Of a DNA stretch of 64,000 nt, positions 1-20,864 are shown piece after piece. This DNA comes from Ciona intestinalis (Eukaryota > Chordata > Ascidiacea > Phlebobranchia > Cionidae), in the NCBI RefSeq assembly GCF_000224145.3, contig NC_020166.2, positions 3,031,561 to 3,095,560 on the forward strand, in the 5' to 3' direction. Below the pieces are notes generated by a model. The model was not told where the DNA came from and did not search any database. It saw only the letters and a list, made by a program, of their open reading frames with translations. The position numbers and the translations under genes were made by a program. Every line of letters starts with the position of its first letter. The stretch's first letter is position 1.

Positions 1-200
1 GGCCTACACATTTAGGTCAATTATTTTTTGTTTATGTAAGCTAAGAAAAATGAAAATTCGAAATATAAAACGCCAAAGTAGAATTTGACATTATGATGCT
101 TTATAAATGATTAAAAAAGTTCTTAACTGAGTTGTCTATCGCAACAGCTGGTTGGCATGAAACGTAAATACGTTCTGTTTATTGGCACTACACATCTATA

Positions 201-335
201 ATGTAGGGTGGGGGAGACGGGACACCGTTAGCACAAAATATTCAAGTATTCTGATAGTTTTTTAAAAAATTAACAACGGTCTATGAAGTTCTTTGAATGT
301 TCTTTGTTTACTTCCAAATTGAATGTTTTTTATAG
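201..335 (+). mobile_element. TA-flanked MITE, truncated
   Basis: Begins GTAGGGTGGGGGAGACGGGA and follows the family consensus into GTTCTTTGTTTACT, then stops. Confidence 0.7.
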
Positions 336-611
336 TGCGTGAAACTGTTTATTTTTTTACAGCGCAAGAAAACTGCCGGTTCCTTACAACAGGAGATGGG
401 ACTCAAGCGATTCAGATTCGGATTCGTCAATCTACGATAAAAGGCCGAACATATTCCGACAAAATATGAAGCGAACAACAACGTGTTTCATGTGAAACTT
501 TTTATTATGAAACGGCAAACATTTTGGTGGAAATGCATTTGCGGGGGCATTGCATATGTTTGATATATGCGGGGTATTATACATTTGCTTGCCATTTTTT
601 TGTTCAATATT

Positions 612-810
612 TTGTAGGGTGTGGAAAGATAGTACAACTGTTATTCTATTTTCTCGTCCCATTTGGTAGTAAGCAAAGAAAATTCAAACAATTATAAATC
701 CGTACCCTTCCCATAGGGCATAGACCGTTGGTAATTGTTTAAAACACGATCAGGATATTTAAATATTATGTGCTGAAGGTGATGTCACATCTTTCCCCAC
801 CCCTACTATG
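612..810 (-). mobile_element. TA-flanked MITE
   Basis: Full-length inverse copy; both ends are diverged. Its right part is included in the 757-1283 duplication. Confidence 0.75.
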
Positions 811-1283
811 TGTCAGTTCCATTTAAACTACGAATGCTTGCACACTTGTATATTTTCAACTTCAATTTTTAATTCCTATTATACTTGCCAAGTAGGGTTT
901 CGAACCTAGAACCGTAAACTGTTTCATGGTTGTTCCTAATATTGTATGTTTAATCCTATAGAAGTGGTCTAAATAAAACCTTCTGGTTTTGTTTGACTGC
1001 TAAATTTTGAAAACTTATTTGTTATTTTTACCCATTACATACTAAAAAAACACATGTTGATAAATCATTCTAAATTACCGATAAACTTGGACGACACACT
1101 ATATATACATAGGGACTATATAGGCCTATACTGTGTTATACTAGATTTTATTTTAAAGCACTATGATATTGTGTTTACAGTTCCATTGAGACTTGTACAG
1201 ATTGAAAATCATTTTTTTAATTTTTACTCAACTGTACTGTTAATAAAATCGTATTAAACAAAATCAAATTAAAATTTTGCCCA
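757..1283. repeat. Local duplication, copy 1
   Basis: About 525 bp nearly identical to 1437-1969. It begins inside a MITE and ends at a SINE head. The two copies are separated by a SINE piece and a 50-N gap. Confidence 0.9.
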
Positions 1284-1386
1284 TTGGCGCATTGATAGCT
1301 CGCATGCCTTTAACCTAGAGGTTATGGGTTCAAGGCTCGTCACTGCTACCTTCGTGGGTGTATGTGTGCTCCAACCCAGTTGTTAC
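1281..1386 (+). mobile_element. SINE head (tRNA-derived family)
   Basis: Contains the tRNA-like GGTTATGGGTTCAAGGCTCG box typical of this family; its continuation is lost in the gap. Confidence 0.75.
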
Positions 1387-1436
1387 NNNNNNNNNNNNNN
1401 NNNNNNNNNNNNNNNNNNNNNNNNNNNNNNNNNNNN
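1387..1436. other. Assembly gap (50 N)
   Basis: A round placeholder size, so the true length is unknown. It separates two nearly identical segments. Confidence 1.
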
Positions 1437-1969
1437 ATTTAAATATTATGTGCTGAAGGTGATGTCACATCTTTCCCCACCCCTACTATGTGTCAGTTCC
1501 ATTCAAACTACGAAGGCTTGCACACTTGTATATTTTCAACTTCAATTTTTAATTCCTATTATACTTGCCAAGTAGGGTTTCGAACCTAGAACCGTAAACT
1601 GTTTCATGGTTGTTCCTAATATTGTATGTTTAATCCTATACAGAAGTGGTCTTAATAAAACCTTCTGGTTTTGTTTGACTGCTAAATTTTGAAAACTTAT
1701 TTGTTATTTTTACCCATTACATACTAAAAAAACACATGTTGATAAATCATTCTAAATTACCGATAAACTTGGACGACACACTATATATACATAGGGACTA
1801 TATAGGCCTATACTGTGTTATACTAGATTTTATTTTAAAGCACTATGATATTGCGTTTACAGTTCCATTGAGACTTGTACAGATTGAAAATCATTTTTTT
1901 AATTTTTACTCAACTGTACTGTTAATAAAATCGTATTAAACAAAATCAAATTAAAATTTTGCCCATTGG
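1437..1969. repeat. Local duplication, copy 2
   Basis: Begins immediately after the 50-N gap. It differs from copy 1 by a few substitutions and a 2-bp insertion. At its right end the SINE of copy 1 is missing most of its head. Confidence 0.9.
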
Positions 1970-2386
1970 GCCCAGTTGTTACTATAATGGATTGTCCAAA
2001 TAAAAAAAAACATATATAAAAAAATATATCCTAAAAACAATTACCCACAAAGTTAGATAGGCCTTTACGTGGTAACTCGTAAGTGTTTGAGAATATGCAT
2101 AATTTTAATTGGAGGGTCCTACGGCGAGGCGCACGGCACCCATTATGGATGTTATTTATTTGAAATCGTATAACGGTCTTTAAAACCTGCTCAAATAAAG
2201 ATTTGTAAAACATGCTGACATTCATAAGAATTTTGGGTTTATACATTAGCAGATATATAAAGCAGGGTCCTTACCGAGTTATATAACCGTAGCCTCACGA
2301 CTCTAAATGCGCGTTATTAATTGTCAAAAACGATCAGGAAATATGGAATTAGGTGCTAACAGTATTGCATCTTATCCTACAGTACT

Positions 2387-2549
2387 ATATAGTAGGGTAA
2401 TATGGGACACCTTTTCATTCTAAAAAAAGAAAATTATAAAACCGTATCCTCACGACTCCCATAGACCGTTGTTTATTGTTTAAAAAAACGATTAGGGTAT
2501 TTGAATATTATGTGCTAAAGGTGCCCCGTCTTTCCCCGTCCTACTATAT
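2387..2549 (-). mobile_element. TA-flanked MITE
   Basis: Ends TATAGTAGGGT and CCTACTATA; the middle is shortened. A remnant of a second copy abuts it on the left (about 2277-2386). Confidence 0.75.
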
Positions 2550-2723
2550 CCATTTATACATCGATTTGTAAGCTAGAATGCTGACTGCTGGTCAATTAAG
2601 ACGTTTAAACCTCCAGTAATTGAACTCACGACTGTGTTAAATACAAAAGCTAACAGCCTTGTTTGGTAGCCCTGTATAAATAGAGTAATTTCCATTTTAG
2701 CGAGGTAGTGAGAAAATGAGCCT

Positions 2724-2731
2724 TATAAATA
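2724..2731 (+). promoter_or_regulatory. TATA-like box upstream of the collagen IX-like gene
   Basis: TATAAATA lies 80 bp before the predicted start codon at 2804, leaving room for a short 5' UTR. A second TATAAATA lies at 2675. Only spacing supports this; no start site is known. Confidence 0.4.
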
Positions 2732-2803
2732 CCAGCAGACGTGTATTGGAATTCAGTACGAATCCAGGCAAAGCTTTTGCATTGGTAGTTAGATACAGAA
2801 ACA

Positions 2804-4077
2804 ATGAGTCAGACAAGAATGGGATCTTTTGTGGTCCGATTTATTCTGCCACTTCTGGTGCTAAAGATTTGCATAGCAAAGGGTAAGATATTACAATTTT
2901 TATTGTTATTTATATTTTCGATCACAATACTGATATAATACGAGTATAACAACAAAAAGACGGAATTAGAAAACGACAGATGTTTATAGAACAAGTTATT
3001 TTAGATACACGAAAAAACTACATAACTGGTCGGTGTATAAAGGGAAGCAGACAACATTATATTTTTGATAATATCGAAAAAGTAAAATAGACTATACGAT
3101 TTGTATGGACGTGTCTGTTACTTTTTATTTTGGTTGATGAACTGAACTATTTTTTACGGAAATTTCGAGGTATAAACTTTTCGTGAAACAAATTTTGTAA
3201 AAACTCAATTAATAATTCTTATTTATCTATAAGAATTGTAAGTCCAAACTACTAGGGTGTATTACTTTTACCGCACATATTCTACACTGGACTAATTACA
3301 GATAAAAACGTTTTGTTACAGGTCAAGTCACACCGAATGTAATTTGTCCTCAAATACAAGTGGGCGAGGACGATCTACCAGGTTTGCACAATGTGTTTAT
3401 ATAGCCGTATAATACATGGCACTCTGTGGGAAGATGGGACACCTTAAGCACATTGTATCCAAATATCCTGATCGTATTTTATTGAATTAACAACGGTCTA
3501 TGGGAGTCGTGAAAATAAGATTTAATAATTCCTTGAATGTTTTTTGTTTAGTACCAAATAGGACAAGAAAATAGAATCAAAAGGTGTCCCGTCCTTTCTT
3601 CCCACTCTATCATACATATTGTTAATTTTGTGATCTTACACACGAATAAAATGGCATCTACATGAGGCAACAACATATATAAATATACACAACCATATCG
3701 AAATATACATTTATGTTACTATAAAAGGGCATTTATTTTTTCTACCCGTGTTGACACACCTTATACCCACGACTCTCATAGAAGGTTGGTAATTGTTTAA
3801 AAAAAATCAGAATGTTTGAATATAATGTGCTAAAAGTGTCCCATCTTCCCCCATAGTACTATACATAGTTTAGAATACCGACAAAAAATCCACCTTTTAA
3901 TTAAAACAAATTGGGTGGTATAATCTACTGTTCTATCCCCCTAGGTTTTGACATTATATCTCAATTCCACTTGGATCGAGGAGAACTCGTGCCTGGTGTT
4001 TCAAAGGTGAACGGGTCGTCCGAATATCAAGTGGCTTACAGACTAAGTCGTTCCGCTTCACTCAGTATACCGACAAG
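2804..4077 (+). CDS. Collagen alpha-1(IX)-like, first three exons (partial)
   Basis: Exons 2804-2882, 3322-3381 and 3945-4077 join in frame; every intron has GT/AG ends and phases match. Exon 1 encodes a start Met and a hydrophobic signal peptide (VVRFILPLLVLKICIA). Exons 2-3 encode the opening of a thrombospondin-N-terminal-like (LamG/NC4) domain: CPQIQVGEDDLPGFDIISQF closely follows the start of vertebrate COL9A1 NC4, and the third exon stops at IPTR, where the vertebrate domain continues. The predicted role is secretion as a fibril-associated collagen chain of extracellular matrix. No further exon and no Gly-X-Y repeat is visible before the 500-N gap at 4446 or after it, so the gene is cut off by the assembly or is a 5' fragment. 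A TATA-like TATAAATA at 2724 suits a start shortly upstream. Family assignment is strong; orthology to one vertebrate gene is inferred. Confidence 0.8.
3422..3610 (+). mobile_element. TA-flanked MITE
   Basis: Full-length copy in collagen IX-like intron 2. A partial inverse copy follows at 3750-3861. Confidence 0.8.
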
Positions 4078-4120
4078 GTAAAACAAAAACAATTTGCCTG
4101 TTACGATCACTAAACTAAAC

Positions 4121-4310
4121 ATATAGTGGGGTGGGGGGGAGATAGACCACCTTTAGCACATAACATTCAAATACCCCAATCGTGTTTTAAACAATTAACA
4201 ACGGTCTATGGGAGTCATGAGGGTACGGTTTTGAATGTTATTTGTTTATTACCAACCGGGACGAGGAAATAGAATAAAAAGTGTCCCATCTTCCCCCAAC
4301 CTACTATATA
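4121..4310 (+). mobile_element. TA-flanked MITE
   Basis: Full-length copy just after collagen exon 3. A third, partial copy (4315-4441) runs into the 500-N gap. Confidence 0.8.
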
Positions 4311-4445
4311 TATACAGTAGAGCGAGGAAGACGGGACACCTTTAGAAATTCACCTTTGTTAGTTGTTTAAAGCAAGAAATATGTAAATGGTGTACTATGC
4401 GTGTTTGTGGTATCTCTCATCTTACCCCACAGTCGACTTTGCATA

Positions 4446-4945
4446 NNNNNNNNNNNNNNNNNNNNNNNNNNNNNNNNNNNNNNNNNNNNNNNNNNNNNNN
4501 NNNNNNNNNNNNNNNNNNNNNNNNNNNNNNNNNNNNNNNNNNNNNNNNNNNNNNNNNNNNNNNNNNNNNNNNNNNNNNNNNNNNNNNNNNNNNNNNNNNN
4601 NNNNNNNNNNNNNNNNNNNNNNNNNNNNNNNNNNNNNNNNNNNNNNNNNNNNNNNNNNNNNNNNNNNNNNNNNNNNNNNNNNNNNNNNNNNNNNNNNNNN
4701 NNNNNNNNNNNNNNNNNNNNNNNNNNNNNNNNNNNNNNNNNNNNNNNNNNNNNNNNNNNNNNNNNNNNNNNNNNNNNNNNNNNNNNNNNNNNNNNNNNNN
4801 NNNNNNNNNNNNNNNNNNNNNNNNNNNNNNNNNNNNNNNNNNNNNNNNNNNNNNNNNNNNNNNNNNNNNNNNNNNNNNNNNNNNNNNNNNNNNNNNNNNN
4901 NNNNNNNNNNNNNNNNNNNNNNNNNNNNNNNNNNNNNNNNNNNNN
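4446..4945. other. Assembly gap (500 N)
   Basis: A round placeholder size. The collagen IX-like gene loses its continuation here. Confidence 1.
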
Positions 4946-4993
4946 TGGTCGTCATGTAAAATAATGGCGTTACTTTGTAATGTTTAGTGTGTG

Positions 4994-5116
4994 CATGGCC
5001 TACTCAATACATTGAGTAGGCCATGGTGTGTGTAAAGTATATGTTAGAGTGTTTCATTTTATGTATTGAGTAGGCCATGGTGTGTGTAAAGTATTTGTTA
5101 GAGTGTTTCATTTCAG
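4994..5116. repeat. Perfect hairpin followed by two 53-bp direct repeats
   Basis: CATGGCCTACTCAAT (4994-5008) and ATTGAGTAGGCCATG (5011-5025) are exact inverse copies two bases apart. The right arm begins a 53-bp unit repeated once at 5064 with a one-base difference. Confidence 0.85.
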
Positions 5117-5414
5117 TCGCTCGCTGTGTGTGTATTTTTTTTAATAATAATAATAAAAAATAAAAAATGTTGGATTGTTTAATTGACTAAATACAGTCGA
5201 TTCAATTGTCAGGGTATATTTCTTATCGAACTCTGGATATTGGTCCATAATCAAGATATGTTAGTTGATATAGGCCACCATTTTTCAAACTACTATCTTC
5301 AGATTTTGTTGTTGTACACTCTATTGTGTACTTCGTCTACAAAGATCGAATCTTTCAACGATTCTGTATTGTGCTGATCGCTTGGTAAGAAGTCTTATCC
5401 GATCGGGGTAACAC

Positions 5415-5442
5415 CATAGATATCATATATATGATATCTATG
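5415..5442. repeat. Perfect 28-bp palindrome
   Basis: CATAGATATCATAT is followed by its exact reverse complement without a spacer. It lies in a stretch with no gene. Confidence 0.9.
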
Positions 5443-5541
5443 AGTAACGCCAATTTACTGACGCGCGGAATTTTACGGATCACACTAGCGCCGATGGCTG
5501 ACGATTCGAGAGAGTGGCGATTTTTTGACGTCACTTCCTCT

Positions 5542-5612
5542 ATCGCTAGCGATGCGAGCGACAAAATTTCGATTAGAAACAGTTTCTACTCTGCCGATCA
5601 TCGCTAGCGATG
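5542..5612. repeat. Two ATCGCTAGCGAT palindromes
   Basis: The 12-bp palindrome occurs at 5542-5553 and again at 5600-5611 (extended to 14 bp at 5599-5612) within a CG-rich patch of about 200 bp. A protein-binding site or the core of a small element is possible. Confidence 0.55.
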
Positions 5613-6062
5613 GCGCGAAAAGTAACAATTTTCGCGTGAACTGTTTCGCTGTAAATTAAACCGTGGAGATAATTTTTGAGTAAATATGAATAAAAAAATA
5701 AATATATTTTGTGGCAAGAATAGTATATTGCAAGTTTAACCAAAATGCAATAAACGACAATTTTTCTTACGGATTGTTTTATATAAATAATACATGTCAC
5801 AGATGATGGTATATAACCACAATGTATAATTACAAAACATAGCATAAACCATCATCGTGACGTCACACTTTTGTAACCTTTTTTTAGGCAGAAAAGTCAT
5901 AATTACGAGTATTATGATGATTGTTAACTACACTGGATGTGTATATCATTTGCATACATGCTTTAATTGGATGCTTTAGCGTTGTGCTCGCCTGAAACTG
6001 AACACACAATTGTGCAAAAGTGAAAATACGCATAAATGTAAATTATCGTGCTACGAGTCGCA

Positions 6063-6258
6063 TATATAGCAGGTTGGGGTAAAGGGGTCACTGTTTGCGT
6101 TCATTTTTTTCGTCGAATTTGGTAGTAAACAAAGAGTATTTGAAGAATTTTATAACCGTATCCCCACGACCCTTAAGGGCTTTGTTAATTATTTAAAAAT
6201 TCGGTTGGAAAATATGAACAGGTGCTAATAGTATCCATCTTACCCCACCGCACTATAA
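6063..6258 (-). mobile_element. TA-flanked MITE, diverged
   Basis: Recognisable from TTTGGTAGTAAACAAAGAG and the closing CATCTTACCCCACC. A short end remnant of another copy lies at 6296-6337. Confidence 0.7.
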
Positions 6259-6462
6259 GTGTGAAATGGACGTTTATCACTTTAACAGAGAAAATAAGAA
6301 AGAAATGTGTCCCATCTTTCCCCCCTCTACTATATATAAAATATAACTCACGTTTCTATTCCACCTATTACGCTACAGTTAACATTGTAAATTCTGTAAG
6401 CGCACAATAATACTGTTGCATATGCGTAACGGCTTACCATTTACTGGCTTTTGGGTTCATAC

Positions 6463-6549
6463 CTATCTGCGACGACGACCGACAACGGCGGTGTCAGTGA
6501 GAACAAGGAGTCCGACTACGAGCAAACGGAGAAGAGCTGACTTGTTCAT
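6463..6549 (-). CDS. Possible signal-peptide exon or 28-residue secreted peptide
   Basis: On the minus strand a good 3' splice site (pyrimidines then GCAG) sits exactly before an ATG at 6549. The frame reads MNKSALLRLLVVGLLVLTDT and then AVVGRRRR and a TAG stop. The first 24 residues look like a classical signal peptide: one Lys, a Leu/Val core and small residues at the exit. A GTATGA donor directly follows the stop, and a better GTAAGC donor lies about 25 bases further on. It may be a first exon whose partner I cannot find, with the stop caused by a variant, or a very short secreted arginine-ended peptide. I do not recognise a family. Confidence is low because of its length. Confidence 0.25.
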   Translation of the reverse strand: MNKSALLRLLVVGLLVLTDTAVVGRRRR

Positions 6550-7252
6550 CTGCAACAAAAACACGTATAAGTAAAGTAAAACAATAACACTTTTGTACAA
6601 GTTACTTACGTTTACTTTGTGTCCTGTAGAAGACTGGTGATTCGTATTAAACAGAATCTATGCTTTATATAAGTTTGTTGCTCCTATAACATGATTGTAA
6701 AAGGCCATTTGTCTCATCTCTCGCTGCAACATCTTCTTCACTATAGATTGAGGAGGGAAGGGAAGCTGGCCTTTTCACGAAAAAACGTTTCTGCATCTTT
6801 TATTTTGGCTTCCTTTATTGCTTCGTGTTCAAATCTGTTAATTTTAATTGACAGATAATAAAATTTTTCTCGCTTTAACGGAAAATGGCCCATCTCACAT
6901 CACAAGTTTTCGAGCGATTACGGTTCAATAATTCTTTAAATGCTTTTTTTACTTCAAGTATTTCGGTTCTTTTGTCGATCCGTTATCGTATTTATATAAA
7001 TATGCCTGGTAAATACAGGAATATAATGTAAAAAGATACACGACCTTCGACAGTACAGTGTCCGACGCTTTACAATCATGACAGGAAGGCAATTAATATA
7101 TCGTTCGAAATTGCAATTGCGGTAATTATAATTCAGTGGTCATCTTATTATTTTGTCATATTATGTTCAGAATTGTTCGAATTCTTATACGCAATCCGGC
7201 TCTGCACGTCTTTTTTTAGTTGAATTCATGTTTAGGAAGTTTTCCGTGGAAC

Positions 7253-9710
7253 ATGAGGGTATCGCTCAACAATATCATAATAGGCTTATGTATTATTGTG
7301 GTTTGCATTGATATCCTGGTGTATCTAAATGTATTTAAATCTCCTTACCCATCGAAGGCTCCAATTTGCAAAGAGATTTGTATAAGTTCAACCGAGATAT
7401 ATAAGAAGCATCATTCAAGCGATATCAACTTTACAAGTTTAACAAAGTCTTTAACAAAACTTCAGTTCGGTTCAAAAGTTTGGCGGCCATTTTATAATGA
7501 AGTGGATCAACTATTAAGTTTAATTGAGGAAGGTAAAATAGCGTGGCCCGTTCCAATTCGGAAAGTAACTTCTGGAAAGCACACTCGTTTGGTGATAAAG
7601 CAAAAGCAATTCAAAACTGGTGGATATAGAGTAGGAGATACATTACTTGCCGAGGTAGAAGCATACGACGGGCTAGGAAGGAGAAAGATACACGGCGGTG
7701 ATTATTTTTATGCCAGGTTAGTCTTTGTGGCTAAATGTAACTGCTAAAATTTTATTGAAAATTTCTTAACCTTTTTTATTTATATTTTCATTTACCTCAT
7801 TCATTTATATTTTCATTCACCTCATTTATTTATATTTTCATTCACCTTATGAGTTTATATTTTCATTCACCTCATTCATTTATATTTTCATTTACCTCAT
7901 TAACTTATACTTTTATTTACCTCATTTGTTAATATTTTTATATACCTCATTCATTCATATTTTCATTTACCTCATTAATTTATATTTTCATTCACCTCAC
8001 TCTTAGATTGATGAATACGAATAAAAATGGCGACGAGCTCGGTAGCGGAATCGGGTGTAACATAGTTGATCACGCCAATGGTTCTTACACAATTTCTGCT
8101 CCGTTACTCTGGCCTGGTAATTCAACTCTATTTGTTGATCTGGTCCACCCTAGTGAAGCTGTCGTGGCCCTTGTTTACTATAGTGCGGCGGGGAAGGATA
8201 ATGGAGTTAAATTTGTATCGACGTACCCCACTGGAGAAGAAGTTTACTGCCATGTTGATATGCAACCTCAGCCTAGGTAAGGTTTATCGCAAGTTCTTAA
8301 ATAGGGAGACATTTTGACAACTTGTTAGCGGGCAAGAGGTAAATAAAAAAGAAACATCGTTGCTATAAATGAATGAATATAGAGCTTGTTTTTCCTTGTG
8401 TGGTGGGTCAAAAACATTCTCTATAGATTATAACATATAACAACATAAAAGTTTCACGCACTTCGTGCCCGCTTACAAAGTAACTTTAGTGGGTACTATT
8501 GTGCCCTTATTGTGTTTTTTTTATGTTTTCAATTTAGTGCTAACAATTAGACAACTAATAAGGGCTGGGTTGGAGCAATTGCGGATAGTCTTTAATTTTT
8601 TTCAATCGCAATTTGTCTGATTGCATCACAGATTAGAAATAATATAATGTAATTCTTACTTCTTGGCAAATGTTTGCTTGTTTTATTTTCAGTCGCCCTT
8701 TGTGTGATTTCTCACAACCAGAAAAAGGAGGTTCGTGGTTTTGTTTGTCAACTGCAAACGGGGATTGTCCCGGTCACGTCAATTACACACAGGCAAAGCT
8801 GTTCTCGAGAGTTTCGTACGTTGGAACTACTCCACTTTTTTTTGAAGGAAAAACATGGAAAATGCCCTTAAACTTTCAAGGTGGTTCGATTATGGTAAAG
8901 AACTCAAATTTCACCAAAGATTTAATAAACTCCTTGCCGATTTGTAAAAGTACATCCGGAATGTCCGAAGATTCGTTCGAGTTTCGTGCTGAAAAACATT
9001 CCGGGTTTTACTTGAACTACAAATGGCAATCTCTTCAATGTAAACCGCGCTCAAAAGGTTTCAAATTCGAGGAATGTTTGCGAGATACAGTTGTTTATTT
9101 TATCGGTGACTCCACGATGCGCCAGTGGTATATAGCGTTGGTAAAACTTCTCAAATTTCAGGACCACCCAACTAAAATGAAAGCGAAGCCTGGACATAAA
9201 ATTTGGCAAGCACCTCGCGTTGGTTACCAAACAGACTACAATATAACCTTGTATTATAGATCTCACGGTATGCCCCGGTACAACCCTGGGCCGCCAGAAT
9301 CGCATCCGTTTATAGTGGACACTCTAAACGAAATCCCAACAGAAGATGGGCGTAATGTAGTCGTAGTTATTAACATTGCTCTTCATTTCCAGTTGATAGA
9401 TCCAATTTTCTACATCCAAAGGGTAGAAGCTGTAAAACGATCGGTTGTGCAGTTGCAGCTTCGTTCGCCTGGTGTACGGGTTTTTATTCGAGGTTGCATT
9501 CGCCACCGAAACAGCGCAAAATTTGTCCCGACCGAGTGGTATAGCTTCAGACTGTGTAAAATACTTCGCAAGACGTTTCAAACAGTCTCTGGCGTTGGTT
9601 TTATCGACACTTGGCAAATGACAACAGTTTATCCCAATTATTTTAACATACACCCAAAAGAAAGCGTAATTCCCCAGCATATTGCTGCATTTTTATCCTA
9701 CATGTGTTAA
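7253..9710 (+). CDS. NXPE-family protein (neurexophilin and PC-esterase domains)
   Basis: Three exons, 7253-7716, 8007-8276 and 8693-9710, join in frame to give 583 residues, close to the family's usual 540-570. The N-terminus has a type II signal-anchor (NNIIIGLCIIVVCIDILVYL), predicting a Golgi or secretory-pathway membrane protein. Exons 1-2 carry the immunoglobulin-like NXPE domain (GDTLLAEVEAYDGLGRRKIH followed by GGDYFYARL). Exon 3 carries a PC-esterase/SGNH-like domain: the GDS nucleophile block (YFIGDSTMRQW, near residue 382) and a C-terminal block from DTWQMT to NIHP, ending SYMC as vertebrate members end. The acid expected just before the catalytic His appears as Asn, so activity is uncertain. 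I chose ATG 7253 because the frame further upstream has no ATG. A 3' splice-like TTTTTTTAG ends at 7219, as expected for spliced-leader addition. The exact substrate is unknown. Confidence 0.9.
7776..8000 (+). repeat. 25-bp minisatellite, nine copies, in NXPE intron 1
   Basis: Nine head-to-tail units of exactly 25 bp fill 7776-8000, each close to TTTATATTTTCATTCACCTC plus five bases. The array ends six bases before the first base of exon 2, so it supplies the whole pyrimidine-rich stretch before the splice acceptor. Confidence 0.9.
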
Positions 9711-11336
9711 AGCTAGAAATGTCAGTATAACGAAAATTAGGGCAAACTTAGCAAGTTCGTACCGCTCTCTTAACACATCAGAAAAGGCCTATTTTATAAA
9801 GAACACCGGACTCAAAAAACACGCAAGATGTGTCGCTTATATGCAGATACATCATTAGACTTCAAGTCACATGAATATTACTTCAATTTAAAATACCAGT
9901 TTCGTAAAAGTATGTTGGGTAATTTATATAGTATTGCATGCGCCCGAGTGCAATTTATACGTAATTTAACCAAAGAATTTCCAACTTATCAATAAAACTA
10001 GTAAAATCCACTTCAAAACTGTCCGTAATTGGGTGACATTCTATAAATTGACACTTTTAAATACGACTTCACAAACCAAACTGAAGTTTTGTGAACGACT
10101 TGAATAAACTTAAAAGTTAATATTGCTTGAATATTTCTGATATATAGTAGGGTGGGGAAGATGGGACATCTTTTCATTCCATTTTCTCGTCCCATTTTGT
10201 AGTAAACAAAGAACATTCAAAGAACTATAAAACCGTATCCTCACGACTCCCATAGACCGTTGTGAATAGACAACAACGAATCTGATACAACATATCTTTA
10301 ACAATATCTACCCCTACTATACGTGGAAGTATTATTAAAAAATAGCGACCGCACAAGCACAGTTTCAACAAAAACGTCGCATAACTTTGCTAAACCAATG
10401 CAAAAAGATACGTTGCTATGGACTTAGCTTGGAAGACATACTCTCGGTCGCCACCTATCGATTTTTTTGTGGCAAGTGGTCTATTGTTTAAAAAACGATT
10501 AGGATATTTAGATATCATGGGCTAAAGGTGTCCCGTCTTTCCCCACCCTACTGTATATCGTTTTAAAACTTCTTCGCAAACCGTGTAACCTTCGTTGCTA
10601 TATATATGCGTAAAAGGTACTTATTGGGAACTAGTATATGACAACATTTCTCAGCACCTAACCTGTAACACTAGAAAAATGTGGTCACATATGCTTCTGT
10701 GTGACTAATTTAGAATTTACCAACAAATTCCCACATTCGTTTCTAAAAACACAGGGTGCTAGTGAAGAACCTCCCACACCTTATTTGCTAACCACTAACC
10801 CATACAACTATTAACTCCTATAACCACCAACCCCCTAACCATTAACCCCTAACACTTTCCACCAGCCTATTCTGCTGTACCGGAGGATTCTTCACTAGTA
10901 CCAAATACAGAAACGCTACCGAAGTTGAAGTCATGTATTTGTACCAATTAAAAGTGTATTGGAATAAAAAAAAAACAATAAAACAGCTGGGCAGAAACCA
11001 GCATAATACTGAACAGCCATGGAAAGTACAGTTAAACAACATTTCCCTTTCCAGCTCTCCACTATAAGCGCATGCAGGCAGTACACACTTCAAGCAACTT
11101 GCATAGACATAAGTTCATATTTTTATCAAGTGTAGCAGTCACAAATCTGTAACAGAAACTATTGCAGCTTTTCAAACTTACCCAAATAACTGGTGATTTG
11201 CGAAACGAAATTTCATAAAATATGGAAAATGACAGAAAAAGAGAACCACTGATTTGCGGAGCACGTAATATATAAAGAATAAAAAGATGATTTAAAATAG
11301 AAAATTAAAATGAACAACTGTGAAAAAGTCCAGTTG
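9711..11336. other. Intergenic, repeats only
   Basis: Between the ends of the NXPE gene (+) and the BAHCC1-like gene (-), which converge here. It holds a MITE split into two pieces (10141-10263 and 10482-10558) by about 220 bp of other sequence. No convincing exon was seen on either strand. Confidence 0.6.
10141..10558 (-). mobile_element. TA-flanked MITE split by an insertion
   Basis: The left part, 10141-10263, and right part, 10482-10558, together make one full copy. About 220 bp of unrelated sequence, itself ending in a CTACTATAC-like piece near 10310, separates them. Confidence 0.7.

Positions 11337-20864
<9,528 letters not shown>

Larger units (their letters stand above)
4946..6462. 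other. Gene-poor stretch after the 500-N gap
   Basis: Apart from the hairpin, palindromes and a MITE at 6063-6258 I see no coding exon. The CG-rich patch around 5440-5650 differs in composition from its surroundings. Confidence 0.5.

Noticed and set aside
1054-1939. Identical 67-codon open frames at 1054 and 1736
   Set aside because: They are preserved only because the segment is duplicated. The composition is AT-rich, there is no splice context, and no family resemblance.
4387-4987. Long open frames through 4446-4945 and 27173-27584
   Set aside because: They are open only because they consist of N.
9324-9680. Minus-strand open frame opposite the NXPE last exon
   Set aside because: It is a shadow of the well-supported plus-strand PC-esterase coding sequence.
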